In this document: positions 41,378 through 50,467 of the stretch, piece after piece
Position numbering within the stretch: the stretch's first letter is position 1
Layout: each line of letters opens with the position of its first letter
NCBI GenBank assembly: GCA_035551355.1
Contig: DASZNF010000108.1
Location: 74,630-138,629, forward strand
Length of the DNA: 64,000 nt
Source: DATATV01 sp035551355
Lineage (GTDB): Bacteria > Actinomycetota > Actinomycetes > Mycobacteriales > Pseudonocardiaceae
Direction of reading: 5' to 3'
Translations under genes and position numbers: made by a program
Notes under the pieces: model-generated
The model's input: only the letters and a program-made list of their open reading frames with translations
The model's database searches: none
Told to the model about the DNA's origin: nothing

Positions 41378-42271
41378 ATGCACGCGGCCGGACTGGTGTT
41401 GCATCCCCAGCGGGACTCCGCCGCGGCCGTGTCGGCCGTGCTGGGCTGGGCTTCCGGGCGGGGCATCGAAATCCTGGGCATCGCCGAGGAGATCGGCCGG
41501 CTGGACTGCGCGGCCGTGCCGGTCAGCGCACTGGACCTGGGCCGGCGGGCCGACCTGCTGGTCAGCCTGGGCGGCGATGGAACCATGTTGCGGGCCATGC
41601 GGCTGGCCGATCGGCAGCGCGCCCCGGTGCTCGGGGTGAACCTGGGCAAACTGGGCTTTCTGGCCGAAGTCGACGTGCCCGACCTGGCCGGCGCGCTGAC
41701 CGCCATCGACGACCACCGGTTCACCGTCGAGCCCCGGCTGGCGGTGGACGCGGTGTTCGACGGGCAGACGGTGACCGCGTTCAACGACGTCGCCGTGGTG
41801 CGGGTGCCCGGAGACGGCAGCGCGCTGGTCGCGGTGCGGGTGGCCGGGCAACCGTTCGTCAGCTACGCCGCCGACGCGGTGATCGTGTCCACCCCCACCG
41901 GGTCCACCGCCTACAGTTTCTCCGCGGGCGGCCCGATCACCAGCCCGTCGGTGGAGGCGCTGCTGGTCATCCCGGCCGCGCCGCACTCCGCTTACAACCG
42001 GGGCGTGGTGCTCAACGTGCACGACACGGTGTCGCTGGAGGTGCTGCCCGGCAGTGGGCGGCTGGCCGTTGAGGTGGACGGCCAGGTGGCCGGCTACATC
42101 ACCCCGGGCGACACCATCGACCTGCAGGGCCGGCCCAGCGCGGCCCAGGTGGTCCGGCTGGGTGTGACCACGTTCTACGAACGGGCCCGGCGCAAGCTGC
42201 GGCTCACCGATTCCGCGGAGATCCCCGCCTTCACCGATGGCCGGACCGCCCTCGCCGATCCTCTGTCCTGA
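41378..42271 (+). CDS. NAD kinase family protein
   Basis: A 297-residue ATP- or polyphosphate-dependent NAD kinase making NADP. The nucleotide motif LLVSLGGDGTMLRAMRL (about 60-76) and the second signature STPTGSTAYSFSAGGPI are intact, as is NDVAVVRV with the conserved Asn-Asp. Length is as usual. GGAGG nine bases before the ATG supports the start. Because actinomycetes normally carry the housekeeping copy beside recN and tlyA, which are absent here, this may be a second paralogue (inference). It is convergent with the aldo/keto reductase, six bases apart. Confidence 0.85.
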   Translation: MHAAGLVLHPQRDSAAAVSAVLGWASGRGIEILGIAEEIGRLDCAAVPVSALDLGRRADLLVSLGGDGTMLRAMRLADRQRAPVLGVNLGKLGFLAEVDVPDLAGALTAIDDHRFTVEPRLAVDAVFDGQTVTAFNDVAVVRVPGDGSALVAVRVAGQPFVSYAADAVIVSTPTGSTAYSFSAGGPITSPSVEALLVIPAAPHSAYNRGVVLNVHDTVSLEVLPGSGRLAVEVDGQVAGYITPGDTIDLQGRPSAAQVVRLGVTTFYERARRKLRLTDSAEIPAFTDGRTALADPLS

Positions 42272-42277
42272 CAGGAT

Positions 42278-43288
42278 CTAACGGCGCCGCTGCCGCGGAT
42301 CGGACAGGGCCGGGTTGTCGAAGTAGTTGTCGGCCGGGTTGATCTCGGTGCCCGGCGGCACGATCTCGTCGATCCGGTCCAGCACGCCCGCGCTCAGCCG
42401 CACGTCCGCCCCGGCCAGCAGGTCGTCCAGCTGCTCGGGGGTGCGCGGGCCGATCAGCACCGAGGTCACCGCCGGGTGCGCGCGCACGAATGCCACGGCC
42501 AGGTGGGCCAGGGACATCCCGGCCTCCTTGGCCAGCGTGGTGAGCTGCTCGATCGCGGCCAACCGGAGCTGGTTGGCCGGCACCGACACGTCGAACACGT
42601 GCGGCATGATGCTGCCGCGATGACCGGTGGACGGATCGGCGCGGCCGGACAGCCAGCCGCTGGACAGCGGGCCGTAGGTCAGCACGCCCATGTCGTAGCG
42701 CCGCGCCGTGGGCAGCACATCGCGTTCGATGATCCTGGTCAGGATGGAGTAACGCGGCTGTTCGGTGCGGAACCGGTGGTGTCCGCCCCGGGCGGCCGCC
42801 CACTGCGCCTCCACGATGCGCTCGGCCGGGAAGGTGGACGAGCCGATGGCCAGCACCTTGCCCGCCCGCACCAGATCCGACAGCGCCGCAAGGGTTTCCT
42901 CGATATCGGTGTGCGGATCAGGCCGGTGCATCTGGTACAGGTCGATGCGATCGGTGTCCAGCCGCCGCAGGCTGTCCTCCACCGCCCGGCGGATCCACCG
43001 CGGGGAACCGCCCCGCTGGTTGGGGTCCTCGCCCATCGGCAGCGCGAACTTGGTGGCCAGCACCACCTCGTCGCGCCTACCGCGCAGCGCTTTGGCGACG
43101 ATCTGCTCCGATTCGCCGCGGGAGTACACGTCGGCGGTGTCGACCAGGTTGATGCCCGCGTCCAGCGCGCGGTGGATCATCCGCACCGACTCGTCGTGAT
43201 CGGGGTTGCCCATGGCGCCGAACATCATCGCGCCCAGCGCGAACTCGCTGACCGAGATGCCGGTGCCGCCCAGGATTCTGCGTTCCAT
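42278..43288 (-). CDS. Aldo/keto reductase
   Basis: A 336-residue NADPH-dependent TIM-barrel oxidoreductase. The catalytic tetrad is visible: Asp and Tyr in DTADVYSRGESE, Lys in LATKFALP, and His in YQMHRPDP. The N-terminus RRILGGTGISVSEFALGAM and the late SVLIGPRTPEQLDDLL are family-typical. ATG 43288 gives the proper beta start; a longer frame reaches 43336. It is divergent from the MmyB-like XRE regulator 129 bp away, a common pair in actinomycetes in which the regulator controls the reductase. Confidence 0.87.
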   Translation of the reverse strand: MERRILGGTGISVSEFALGAMMFGAMGNPDHDESVRMIHRALDAGINLVDTADVYSRGESEQIVAKALRGRRDEVVLATKFALPMGEDPNQRGGSPRWIRRAVEDSLRRLDTDRIDLYQMHRPDPHTDIEETLAALSDLVRAGKVLAIGSSTFPAERIVEAQWAAARGGHHRFRTEQPRYSILTRIIERDVLPTARRYDMGVLTYGPLSSGWLSGRADPSTGHRGSIMPHVFDVSVPANQLRLAAIEQLTTLAKEAGMSLAHLAVAFVRAHPAVTSVLIGPRTPEQLDDLLAGADVRLSAGVLDRIDEIVPPGTEINPADNYFDNPALSDPRQRRR

Positions 43289-43416
43289 GGCTCCAGCCAA
43301 ACACTGTTTCGCCGGACTGTCCTGGCCTGGTCGCACCCATGGCCGGCCCGACCCGGGGTCTGGCAGAACCCCTTTCGCCGCGCGGAAACCCGGGGTCGGC
43401 GATTTAAGCTGGTCAC

Positions 43417-44277
43417 ATGACCGAGCGCGCCGCTGAAGGCCACAACCAGGAACTACGCGAATTCCTGCGGTCCCGGCGGGCCCGGATCACCCCGGCCGAG
43501 GCCGGGCTGGCCGACCAGCCGGGGTCCCGGCGGGTACCCGGGTTGCGCCGCGAGGAGGTGGCCCAGCTGGCCGGGGTCAGCGTGGACTACTACGTCCGGT
43601 TGGAACGGGGGCGGGCCGTCAACGTGTCCGAGTCGGTGCTCGACGCGCTGGCCCGGGCTCTGGACCTGAACGACACCGAACGCGATCACCTGTTCACCCT
43701 GGCCCGCCCGGTGCGCGGCCGGGCCCGGCCGATCCCGGCCCAGCGAGTGCGGGCCGGCCTACGGCGCGTGCTCGACTCGCTGACCGAGGCGCCCGCGCAC
43801 GTGCTCGGCCGGCGCCGGGACATGCTGGCCGGCAACCGGATGGCTCGTGCGCTGCTCACCGATGGCGACGGAAAGCCGACGACCGAGCGGAACATGGCCC
43901 GCTACATGTTCGTCGATCCCGGTGCCCGGGCGCTGTACGTGGACTGGGAACGCGGCGCGCGCACCACGGTGGCCGCGCTGCACCTCTACGCCGGGCGCAA
44001 TCCGGCCGATCCGAAGCTGGCCGAGCTGATCGGTGAGCTTTCCCTGCGGAGCAACGACTTCCGTCGCTGGTGGGCCGAGCACGACGTGATGAGGAACGCG
44101 TTCGGCACCAAACATATGCACCACCCGCTGGTCGGCGATCTGATCCTGGACTACGAATCGCTGACCGTCACCGACGATCCGGAGCAGACCCTGGGCATCT
44201 ACACCGCCGAACCCGGCTCGGAGTCCGACCGCAACCTGCGCAAGCTGGCCGAACTCGCCGCCGAGTTGCCCGAATAG
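43417..44277 (+). CDS. XRE-family regulator with MmyB-like ligand domain
   Basis: A 286-residue regulator. The helix-turn-helix (about 30-85) contains GLRREEVAQLAGVSVDYYVRLERGR, the diagnostic segment of this actinobacterial family. The C-terminal MmyB-like PAS-fold domain (about 105-270) has ARYMFVDPGARALYVDWER, FRRWWAEHDV and YESLTVTDDPEQTLGIYTAEPGS. A TTTAAG element lies about ten bases before the ATG and no ribosome site is present, so the transcript is probably leaderless. The divergent aldo/keto reductase is the likely target. Confidence 0.88.
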   Translation: MTERAAEGHNQELREFLRSRRARITPAEAGLADQPGSRRVPGLRREEVAQLAGVSVDYYVRLERGRAVNVSESVLDALARALDLNDTERDHLFTLARPVRGRARPIPAQRVRAGLRRVLDSLTEAPAHVLGRRRDMLAGNRMARALLTDGDGKPTTERNMARYMFVDPGARALYVDWERGARTTVAALHLYAGRNPADPKLAELIGELSLRSNDFRRWWAEHDVMRNAFGTKHMHHPLVGDLILDYESLTVTDDPEQTLGIYTAEPGSESDRNLRKLAELAAELPE

Positions 44278-44279
44278 GC

Positions 44280-44319
44280 GCGGCGGGGGAGACCCGGCGG
44301 ACCGGATATCCCCCGCCGC
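44280..44319. terminator. Convergent terminator after the XRE gene and rbsB
   Basis: An 11-bp stem, GCGGCGGGGGA at 44280-44290 with its complement at 44309-44319, lies between the stops of the XRE regulator and the ribose operon. Confidence 0.65.
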
Positions 44320-44330
44320 CACGAGGACTG

Positions 44331-45335
44331 TCAGGATTTCAGCCCGGCCGGGACGTCGGCGGCGTCCCCGATGCTGATCAGGTGCTGCGCGTACGCCTCG
44401 ACCCCGTCCTTGGTCACCAGTTCGCCCTGCAGCACGGTGTTCCTGGCCACCTGCTTGCCGGCCAGCACGTCCGCGGCCCGGTCGATCACCTGCTCGCCAA
44501 GGGCGTAGGCCGATTCGGCGTTGGTGGCATACATCTGGCCGTCGTTGATGGCGGCCAGCGCATCGGAGATGCCGTCATTGCCGACCAGTTTCACCGTGCC
44601 CGCGAGGTTTCGGGCCTTCAGCGCGGCCAGCACACCCATGGCCATCTCGTCGTTGGCCGCGTAGACGCCGTTGATGTCCGGGTGGGCCTGCAGGATGTTG
44701 GTCATCACGTCCAGCGCGGTGGCCCGGTCGAAGTTGGCCGACTGGGTGGCCACCGTGGTGATCTGGGGATATTTGGTCATTTCGGCGCGGAAGCCCTGGC
44801 TGCGGTCCTGGGCCACGTTGGTGCCCAGGATGCCCTGGATCTCCACGATCGTGCCCTTGCCGCCCAACGCCTTGGCCAGTCCGTCGGCCGCGTTCTTGCC
44901 GGCCTGCGTCGCGTCGTAGCCGACGAAGGTGGTCAGGTTGCCGCCCGCGGGCTGCCGGTCGAAGGCCATCACCGGCACCCCGGCCTGGTTGGCCGCGGAA
45001 ACCTCGGCGGTGCCCGACTGCGAACCCACCGGGTCCACGATCAGGATGCCGGGCTTGTTGGTGATCGCGGTGGTGGCCAGGTTCAGCGCGGTGGCGTCGG
45101 AGTTGTTGGCGTTCTGGATGTCCAGTTTGATGCCCTTGCGCGTGGCCTCGGCCTGCGCGCCGTTCTTCACGCTGACGAAGAACGGATTGTTCAGCGTGCT
45201 CATGATCAGCGTGGCGGATTTGTTGTTGGTCGCGGTCGGCGTGGACGCGGCGTTGCTCGGGCGACTGCAGGACACCGCGACCAGGGACAGCCCGGCGAGC
45301 GTTACCACCGCGGCGCTGCGGATCGTGTGCTTCAT
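44331..45335 (-). CDS. rbsB: Ribose ABC transporter substrate-binding lipoprotein
   Basis: A 334-residue extracytoplasmic sugar-binding protein. The signal peptide ends in the lipobox VAVSC, so the mature protein is lipid-anchored at the Cys near residue 23. The PBP1 fold shows LIMSTLNNPFFVSVKNGA, AFDRQPAG, VYAANDEMAMGVLAAL and LVGNDGISDAL, which are RbsB-like ligand contacts. AAGAAAGG five bases before the ATG fixes the start. It is the last gene of the rbs operon, a short gap after the permease; placement last is common in this order. Confidence 0.9.
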   Translation of the reverse strand: MKHTIRSAAVVTLAGLSLVAVSCSRPSNAASTPTATNNKSATLIMSTLNNPFFVSVKNGAQAEATRKGIKLDIQNANNSDATALNLATTAITNKPGILIVDPVGSQSGTAEVSAANQAGVPVMAFDRQPAGGNLTTFVGYDATQAGKNAADGLAKALGGKGTIVEIQGILGTNVAQDRSQGFRAEMTKYPQITTVATQSANFDRATALDVMTNILQAHPDINGVYAANDEMAMGVLAALKARNLAGTVKLVGNDGISDALAAINDGQMYATNAESAYALGEQVIDRAADVLAGKQVARNTVLQGELVTKDGVEAYAQHLISIGDAADVPAGLKS

Positions 45336-45376
45336 GGCGACCTTTCTTGGGTTGGGGATGCGATGGCCGAAGGTGT

Positions 45377-46387
45377 TCAGCCGCGGACGAGATCGTCCTG
45401 GGGGCTGGCTGGCTCCGCCGTGGGCGCGGGCGGCCGGCGCCGCGAGAACAGGGCGCGGAATGCGGTGGCGTTCCGGTCCAGCAGCACGGCGAACAGGATG
45501 ACCCCGCCCTTCACCACGTCCTGCAGGAAGGGCGAGACGTTGAGCAGGTTCATCCCGTTGTCGACGACGCCGAGGATGAAGGCGCCGACGATGGTCCCGA
45601 TCAGGTTGCCGCGGCCACCGGCCAGGCTGGTGCCGCCGATGATCACCGCGGCGATCGCCTCCAGCTCCAGCCCGGTGCCCGCGGTCGGTTCGGCCGTGGA
45701 AAGCCGGGCGGTGACGATGAATCCGGCCAGCGCGGCCAGCAGTCCGGACAGCACGAAGGCCCAGATCTTCACCCGGTGCACCGGAATGCCGGACAGCTTC
45801 GCCGCCTCCCCGTTGTCGCCGGTGGCGTAGACGTAGCGGCCGAACCGGGTGCGGGCCAGCAGCAGCCCGGACACCACGAACACCACGATCATCAGCCACA
45901 CCGGCACCGGCACCCCGGCCGCGCGGGCCTGCCCGATGTTCTGGAAGTCGTAGTCGGTGACCGCGACCGGATTGCCCTGGGACAGCTGCAAAGCCAGACC
46001 GCCGAGGATGGACATGGTGGCCAGGGTGGCGATGAACGAGGGCATCCTGGTGCGGGTCACCAGCAGTCCGTTGACCAGCCCGCAGCCCGCGCCGATGGCC
46101 AGGCCGACCAGCAGACCGACCACGGTGGGCTGGCTGCGCAGGACCAGCGCGGTGATGATCGCGGAGAACCCGAGGACGGCGCCCACCGACAGGTCGATCT
46201 CGCCCAGGATGATCACGAACGTCTGCCCGGACGCCAGCAGCGCGGTGACCGAGGTGGCCAGCGCGACGTTGAGCAGGTTGCTCGAGGTGAGGAACACCGG
46301 CGACACCACGGTCAGCACGATGCCCACCAGCAGCAGCATCCACACGGCCCGCAGTTCGGTCAGCACGGTGCGCAGGCGGGGATTCAT
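45377..46387 (-). CDS. rbsC: Ribose ABC transporter permease
   Basis: A 336-residue inner-membrane permease with about ten helices. LLASGQTFVIILGEIDLSVG is the RbsC/XylH signature, and LEAIAAVIIGGTSLAGGRG is the coupling segment that contacts the ATPase. Its ATG overlaps the rbsA stop as ATGA, so translation is coupled. The C-terminal tail (RRRPPAPTAEP...) is short and cytoplasmic. Confidence 0.92.
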   Translation of the reverse strand: MNPRLRTVLTELRAVWMLLLVGIVLTVVSPVFLTSSNLLNVALATSVTALLASGQTFVIILGEIDLSVGAVLGFSAIITALVLRSQPTVVGLLVGLAIGAGCGLVNGLLVTRTRMPSFIATLATMSILGGLALQLSQGNPVAVTDYDFQNIGQARAAGVPVPVWLMIVVFVVSGLLLARTRFGRYVYATGDNGEAAKLSGIPVHRVKIWAFVLSGLLAALAGFIVTARLSTAEPTAGTGLELEAIAAVIIGGTSLAGGRGNLIGTIVGAFILGVVDNGMNLLNVSPFLQDVVKGGVILFAVLLDRNATAFRALFSRRRPPAPTAEPASPQDDLVRG

Positions 46388-47880
46388 GACGCGGCCTCCA
46401 ATGCGTGGTGCAGCACGGCCTCTTGGGTGACCTCGCCGCCGTGCAGGTGTGCCGCGATCCGGCCCTGGCGCAGGACCAGCACGCGGTCGGACATCTCGAC
46501 CAGTTCCGGCAGATCCGAGCTGACCAGCACGATCGCCACGCCCCGGGCGGTGAGTTCGTTCATCAGCCGGTAGATCTCCGCCTTCGCGCCCACATCGACG
46601 CCGCGGGTGGGTTCCTCCAGCAGCAGCACCGTGGGTTCGGTGAGCAGCCACTTGCCGAACAGCGCCTTCTGCTGGTTGCCGCCGGACAGCGTGCTCACCA
46701 CGACTTCCGTGGAGGCCGCCCGCACGTGCAACTGCTCGACCAGTTCGGCCACGGCCTGCTTTTCCTTGCGCCGCCGGACAAAGCCGAGCGGCCCGGTGTA
46801 GCCGGCCAGCGCGGCCAGGGTCAGGTTCTCCCGCACCGGCCGGCCCACGCACAGGCCCTCGGCCTGCCGGTCCGGGGTGAGGTAGGCGATGCCGGCGCGG
46901 ATGGCTGCGGCGGGGGAGCGGGCCAGCGCCGGTTTGCCTGCCGCGGTGACCGTGCCCGCGTCGACCCGGTCCAGGCCGAACAACGCACGCAGCACGTCGC
47001 CGCGGCCGGAGCCGAGCACGCCGCCCAGCCCGAGGATCTCCCCGGCATGCACGTCGAAGTCGATGCCGGTGAACACGCCGGCCCGGCCCAGTCCGCGCAC
47101 GGACAGCGCGATCTCCTCGCGACCGTTGCCCTGCTTGGGAAACAGGTTGTCCACGGTGCGCCCGACCATGGCCGCGACCAGCCCCGGCGCCTCCAGTTCG
47201 GTTGTCCTGCCGGACAACGCGACGATGCCGTCGCGCAGCACCACCACCCGGTCGGCCAGCGCGAACACCTCGTCCAGCCGATGGGTGATGTAGACGATGG
47301 CCACCCCGTCGGCCCGCAGTCGCCGAACCTGGCGGAACAGTTCCTCCGACTCCTGGCCGTCCAGCGCGGCGGTCGGTTCGTCCAGGATGAGCAGCTTCAG
47401 CCTGTGGGTCATGGCCTTGGCGATTTCCACCAGCTGCTGCTCGGCCACCCGCAGCCGGCCCACCTTGGCCCGTGGGTCGATGTGCATGCCCATGCCGGAC
47501 AACAACTTCGTGGTTTCCTCGGCCATTTTCGCCTTGGCCACCAGGGTCTTGCCGAACCGGCGGCCCTCCTCGCGCACGAACAGGTTCTCCGCGACCGACA
47601 GGTTGGGGAACAGGTTCTGCCGGAACTCCTGGTAGATCACCTGGATGCCGTGGGCCATGGCGTCGTCGGGATGCCGGAAGGACACCGGGTCACCGTCGAT
47701 GGCCAGGCCCCCGCCGTCGGGCCGGTACGCCCCGGAGATCACCCGGGTCAGGGTGGATTTGCCCGCGCCGTTCTCGCCGACCAGCGCCACCACCTCACCG
47801 GCGCCGACCTCAAGGTCGACCCCGTCCAGCACGGTGTTGTCGCCGAACCGTTTCACGACGCCGTTGACGTGAAGCCGCAT
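46384..47880 (-). CDS. rbsA: Ribose ABC transporter ATP-binding protein (two domains)
   Basis: A 498-residue double ATPase. The first half has Walker A GENGAGKST and Walker B LLILDEPTAALDG, but its signature is LRVAEQQLVEIAK in place of LSxGxQQ. The second half has a degenerate Walker A (LGSGRGDVLR), an intact LSGGNQQKALFGKWL signature, and Walker B LLLEEPTRGVDVGAK with Glu where Asp is usual. This asymmetry (one good and one degenerate site) is normal for RbsA-type proteins, although the first signature is more divergent than in E. coli as I recall it. TAGGAG lies ten bases before the ATG. Confidence 0.92.
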   Translation of the reverse strand: MRLHVNGVVKRFGDNTVLDGVDLEVGAGEVVALVGENGAGKSTLTRVISGAYRPDGGGLAIDGDPVSFRHPDDAMAHGIQVIYQEFRQNLFPNLSVAENLFVREEGRRFGKTLVAKAKMAEETTKLLSGMGMHIDPRAKVGRLRVAEQQLVEIAKAMTHRLKLLILDEPTAALDGQESEELFRQVRRLRADGVAIVYITHRLDEVFALADRVVVLRDGIVALSGRTTELEAPGLVAAMVGRTVDNLFPKQGNGREEIALSVRGLGRAGVFTGIDFDVHAGEILGLGGVLGSGRGDVLRALFGLDRVDAGTVTAAGKPALARSPAAAIRAGIAYLTPDRQAEGLCVGRPVRENLTLAALAGYTGPLGFVRRRKEKQAVAELVEQLHVRAASTEVVVSTLSGGNQQKALFGKWLLTEPTVLLLEEPTRGVDVGAKAEIYRLMNELTARGVAIVLVSSDLPELVEMSDRVLVLRQGRIAAHLHGGEVTQEAVLHHALEAAS

Positions 47881-47893
47881 CAGAACATCGCTC

Positions 47894-48298
47894 CTAGTAG
47901 ACGACGCCGGCGGTGAGCAGCACGTTCGCGTAGGGGGTGAACTCCCCGGAGCGGACCGCGGCCCGGGCGTTGCCGGTGGCCGTCTTGAAATGGCTGTGCG
48001 GCACGTAGCGCGGGGTGACGCCGAGCTCGGTCAGCCGCCGCTCCACCTCCGCCCGCATTTCCGGGCTGCGCTCCTGGATCTCCTGGGACAGTAGGGCTTC
48101 CTCGATGGACAGCTCGGCCAGCACGGTGTCCAGCAGGTCCAGGAAACGTGGCAGATCGGGCCGCACCGCCAGGTCGACCCGCTCCACCCCGGCCGGGATG
48201 GGCAGCCCCGCGTCGGTGACCACCAGCTGATCGGTGTGGCCGAGTTCGGAGATGACCCGGGACAGTTGGCCGTTGAGGGTGCCGTTGTTGCGGCGCAT
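47894..48298 (-). CDS. rbsD: D-ribose pyranase
   Basis: A 134-residue mutarotase that interconverts pyranose and furanose forms of ribose before phosphorylation. GHTDQLVVTDAGLPIPAGVERVDL near residue 20 includes the catalytic His and Asp positions. VPHSHFKTATGNARAAVRSGEFTPYANVLL supplies the C-terminal substrate-binding residues. The ATG shares one base with the rbsK stop (TGATG), so the genes are translationally coupled. Length is as in E. coli. Confidence 0.92.
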   Translation of the reverse strand: MRRNNGTLNGQLSRVISELGHTDQLVVTDAGLPIPAGVERVDLAVRPDLPRFLDLLDTVLAELSIEEALLSQEIQERSPEMRAEVERRLTELGVTPRYVPHSHFKTATGNARAAVRSGEFTPYANVLLTAGVVY

Positions 48299-49239
48299 CA
48301 GGAAGCCTCCCTGGCTCGCGTGGACAGTGCGGTGATCGCGTCTCGGTGCGGCAGCGACGGGCTGGCCCCCGGCGCGGTGACCGCCAGCGCACCGGCGGCC
48401 ATGGCCAGCCGGGTCGCCTCCGCGAAGTCCTGGCCCAGCGCCAAGGCCGCGCCCAGCGTGCCGGTGAACGCGTCCCCGGCGGCGGTGGTGTCCACCACGT
48501 CCACGGTGAACGCGGCGAACTCGGTGTGGCCCTCGGCGGTCACGCTCACCGCGCCCCGCTCGCCGAGGGTGATCACCGCCCGGGCCACACCCCGTTCGGT
48601 GAACCAGCGCCCGGCCCGCACCGCACTGTCCACATCGGACACGTCGATGCCGGTCAGCGCGCTGGCCTCGCTCTCGTTCGGCGTGACGATGTCCACGTCC
48701 GGCCACAGATCCTCGGGCAGCGTCGCGGCCGGCGCGGGATCCACGATCACCCGCAGTCCCGAGGCCCGCCCGGCCCGCGCCGCGTACTCGGTGATCTCCT
48801 TGCGGATCTCCAGCTGCAGCAACATGACCGCGGATCGGCCGGCCAGCTCGGCCAGGGCCGCGTCGACCATGGCCTCGGTCAGTTCGGCGTTGGCCAGCGG
48901 GGTGATCACGATGTCGTTCTGGCCCGCGGCGTCCACTCGGATGTGCGCGACCCCGGTCGGGCCCGGCACCTGGCGCACCCAGCCGATGTCCACCCCGTGA
49001 CCGCGCAGCGAATCCCGGGTCAGGTCGGCGAACGGGTCCTCGCCGACGCAGCCGATCATCGTGGTCGGCGCACCGAAGTGCGCGGCCGACACCGCCTGGT
49101 TGGCGCCCTTTCCGCCGAGCACCAGGGTGAAGTCGTTGCCCAGCACCGTTTCTCCCGGTCGCGGCAGGCGGTCGGCGAACGCGGTCACGTCGGCGGTGAT
49201 GCTGCCGACGACCAGGACGGCGGAGCGGCTCATCGTCAT
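48298..49239 (-). CDS. rbsK: Ribokinase
   Basis: A 313-residue PfkB-fold kinase making ribose-5-phosphate. The N-terminal signature is GGKGANQAVSAAHFGAP, and the C-terminal catalytic motif is DTTAAGDAFTGTLGAAL, where Asp of GD is the base. GSITADVTAFADRLPRPGET at the start is typical. ATG 49239 is preferred over the in-frame ATG at 49233 because AAAGG is correctly spaced from it. It is the first structural gene after the regulator, with a 61-bp gap. Confidence 0.92.
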   Translation of the reverse strand: MTMSRSAVLVVGSITADVTAFADRLPRPGETVLGNDFTLVLGGKGANQAVSAAHFGAPTTMIGCVGEDPFADLTRDSLRGHGVDIGWVRQVPGPTGVAHIRVDAAGQNDIVITPLANAELTEAMVDAALAELAGRSAVMLLQLEIRKEITEYAARAGRASGLRVIVDPAPAATLPEDLWPDVDIVTPNESEASALTGIDVSDVDSAVRAGRWFTERGVARAVITLGERGAVSVTAEGHTEFAAFTVDVVDTTAAGDAFTGTLGAALALGQDFAEATRLAMAAGALAVTAPGASPSLPHRDAITALSTRAREAS

Positions 49240-49300
49240 CGATGCCTTTCCGTTGGCGGACAAGCAACTCAGGATTCGTTGCGGGACAGGCGGAAGCGGA

Positions 49301-50308
49301 TCAGCGGCGGGCCCTGGGCGGCTTCCCGGTGGATTCCCGGACCACCAGCTCGGTGCCGAGCACGATGCGTCTTGGCCGATCCGGGGCTTGTTCGCGGATC
49401 CGGTTGAGCAGCAACCGCATGGCCAGCGCGCCCTGCTCCACGTCGGGTCTGTGCACGCAGGTCAGCGGCGGGCGCAGCAGCGAGCCGAGGGTCAGATCGT
49501 CGAAGCCGACCACCGAGATGTCGGCCGGCACCCGCACTCGCATCTCCTGCAGTGCCTTGAGCACGCCGACGGTCATCAGATTGTTGCCGGTGAAGATCGC
49601 GGTCGGCGGGTGCGGCAGGGCGAGCAGGCGCAGTGCCAGCTGGTGCGCGGTGTCCTCGCGGAACCCGCCGTCCAGATCGTGTTCGGGCGCCGGCTTCAGG
49701 CCCGCTTCGTCCAGCGCGGCCAGGAAACCCTCGCGCCGCCCGCGGGCCGGGGTGGTGTCCACGGGTCCGTTGATGAACGCGATCCGGGTGTGCCCGAGGC
49801 CGATGAGGTGCTCGGCGGCGGCGCGGGCGCCCCCGGCGTTGTCCACCAGCACGGCATCGAACAGCTCACCCCCGGCCAGTTCCCGGTCCAGGAACACCAC
49901 CGGGACCCCGGCCTCGCGCAGGTGCAGCGGGGCCCGGTCCTGCTCGGTGGCCGGGGCCAGGATCATGCCGTCCACCCGGTGCACCAGGTCGGCCAGGATC
50001 TCCTGCTCCCGCTCGGCGTCCTCGTCGCTGTTGGCCAGCAGCATCCGGAAGGACTGGGCCCGGCAGACCTGTTCCAGTCCCTTGGCCACGGCCGCGAAGA
50101 ACGGGTTGGTCACGTCCGGCACGACCACGCCGATGGTCGCGGTGCGCCCGGACTTGAGGCTCTGCGCCACCGCGTTGGGGGAGTAGCCCAGCTCCGCGAC
50201 CGCGGCTCGCACGGCGTCCGCGGCCCGCACCTTCTCGCCCCGCAGATAGCGGGACACGGTCGCGGTGGACACGCCCGCGCGGGCGGCGACGTCGTGGATG
50301 GTGGGCAA
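49301..50308 (-). CDS. rbsR: LacI-family regulator of the ribose operon
   Basis: A 335-residue repressor. TIHDVAARAGVSTATVSRYL is the DNA-binding helix-turn-helix, and SPNAVAQSLKSGRTATIGVVVPD covers the hinge and the first effector strand. AGGAGG is five bases before a TTG at 50308, giving the family-like N-terminus MPTIHD; the GTG at 50311 would be only two bases from it, so TTG is chosen. The operator at 50318-50346 overlaps this promoter, implying autoregulation and control of the whole rbs operon. The rbsR name rests on linkage. Confidence 0.88.
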   Translation of the reverse strand: MPTIHDVAARAGVSTATVSRYLRGEKVRAADAVRAAVAELGYSPNAVAQSLKSGRTATIGVVVPDVTNPFFAAVAKGLEQVCRAQSFRMLLANSDEDAEREQEILADLVHRVDGMILAPATEQDRAPLHLREAGVPVVFLDRELAGGELFDAVLVDNAGGARAAAEHLIGLGHTRIAFINGPVDTTPARGRREGFLAALDEAGLKPAPEHDLDGGFREDTAHQLALRLLALPHPPTAIFTGNNLMTVGVLKALQEMRVRVPADISVVGFDDLTLGSLLRPPLTCVHRPDVEQGALAMRLLLNRIREQAPDRPRRIVLGTELVVRESTGKPPRARR

Positions 50309-50317
50309 CACTGCCTC

Positions 50318-50346
50318 CTGTAAACGTTGGCTGACAACGTTTACAG
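50318..50346. promoter_or_regulatory. LacI-type operator for the ribose operon
   Basis: Arms CTGTAAACGTTG (50318-50329) and CAACGTTTACAG (50335-50346) are exact complements separated by GCTGA. Each arm contains AACGTT, so the region may hold two overlapping LacI boxes. It begins seven bases upstream of the AGGAGGCAGTG leader segment of the regulator gene. Confidence 0.8.
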
Positions 50347-50467
50347 TGACCCGGCTCGTTGTCAACCCCTCGGGTCATCGGCCGGGCGGGTTGCCAGGGC
50401 CACCGGGGCGCGGTAGGCAACGGGCAGACGATCCCGACGCGGCCCCGGCCGCAGGCTGGAGCAGCCC

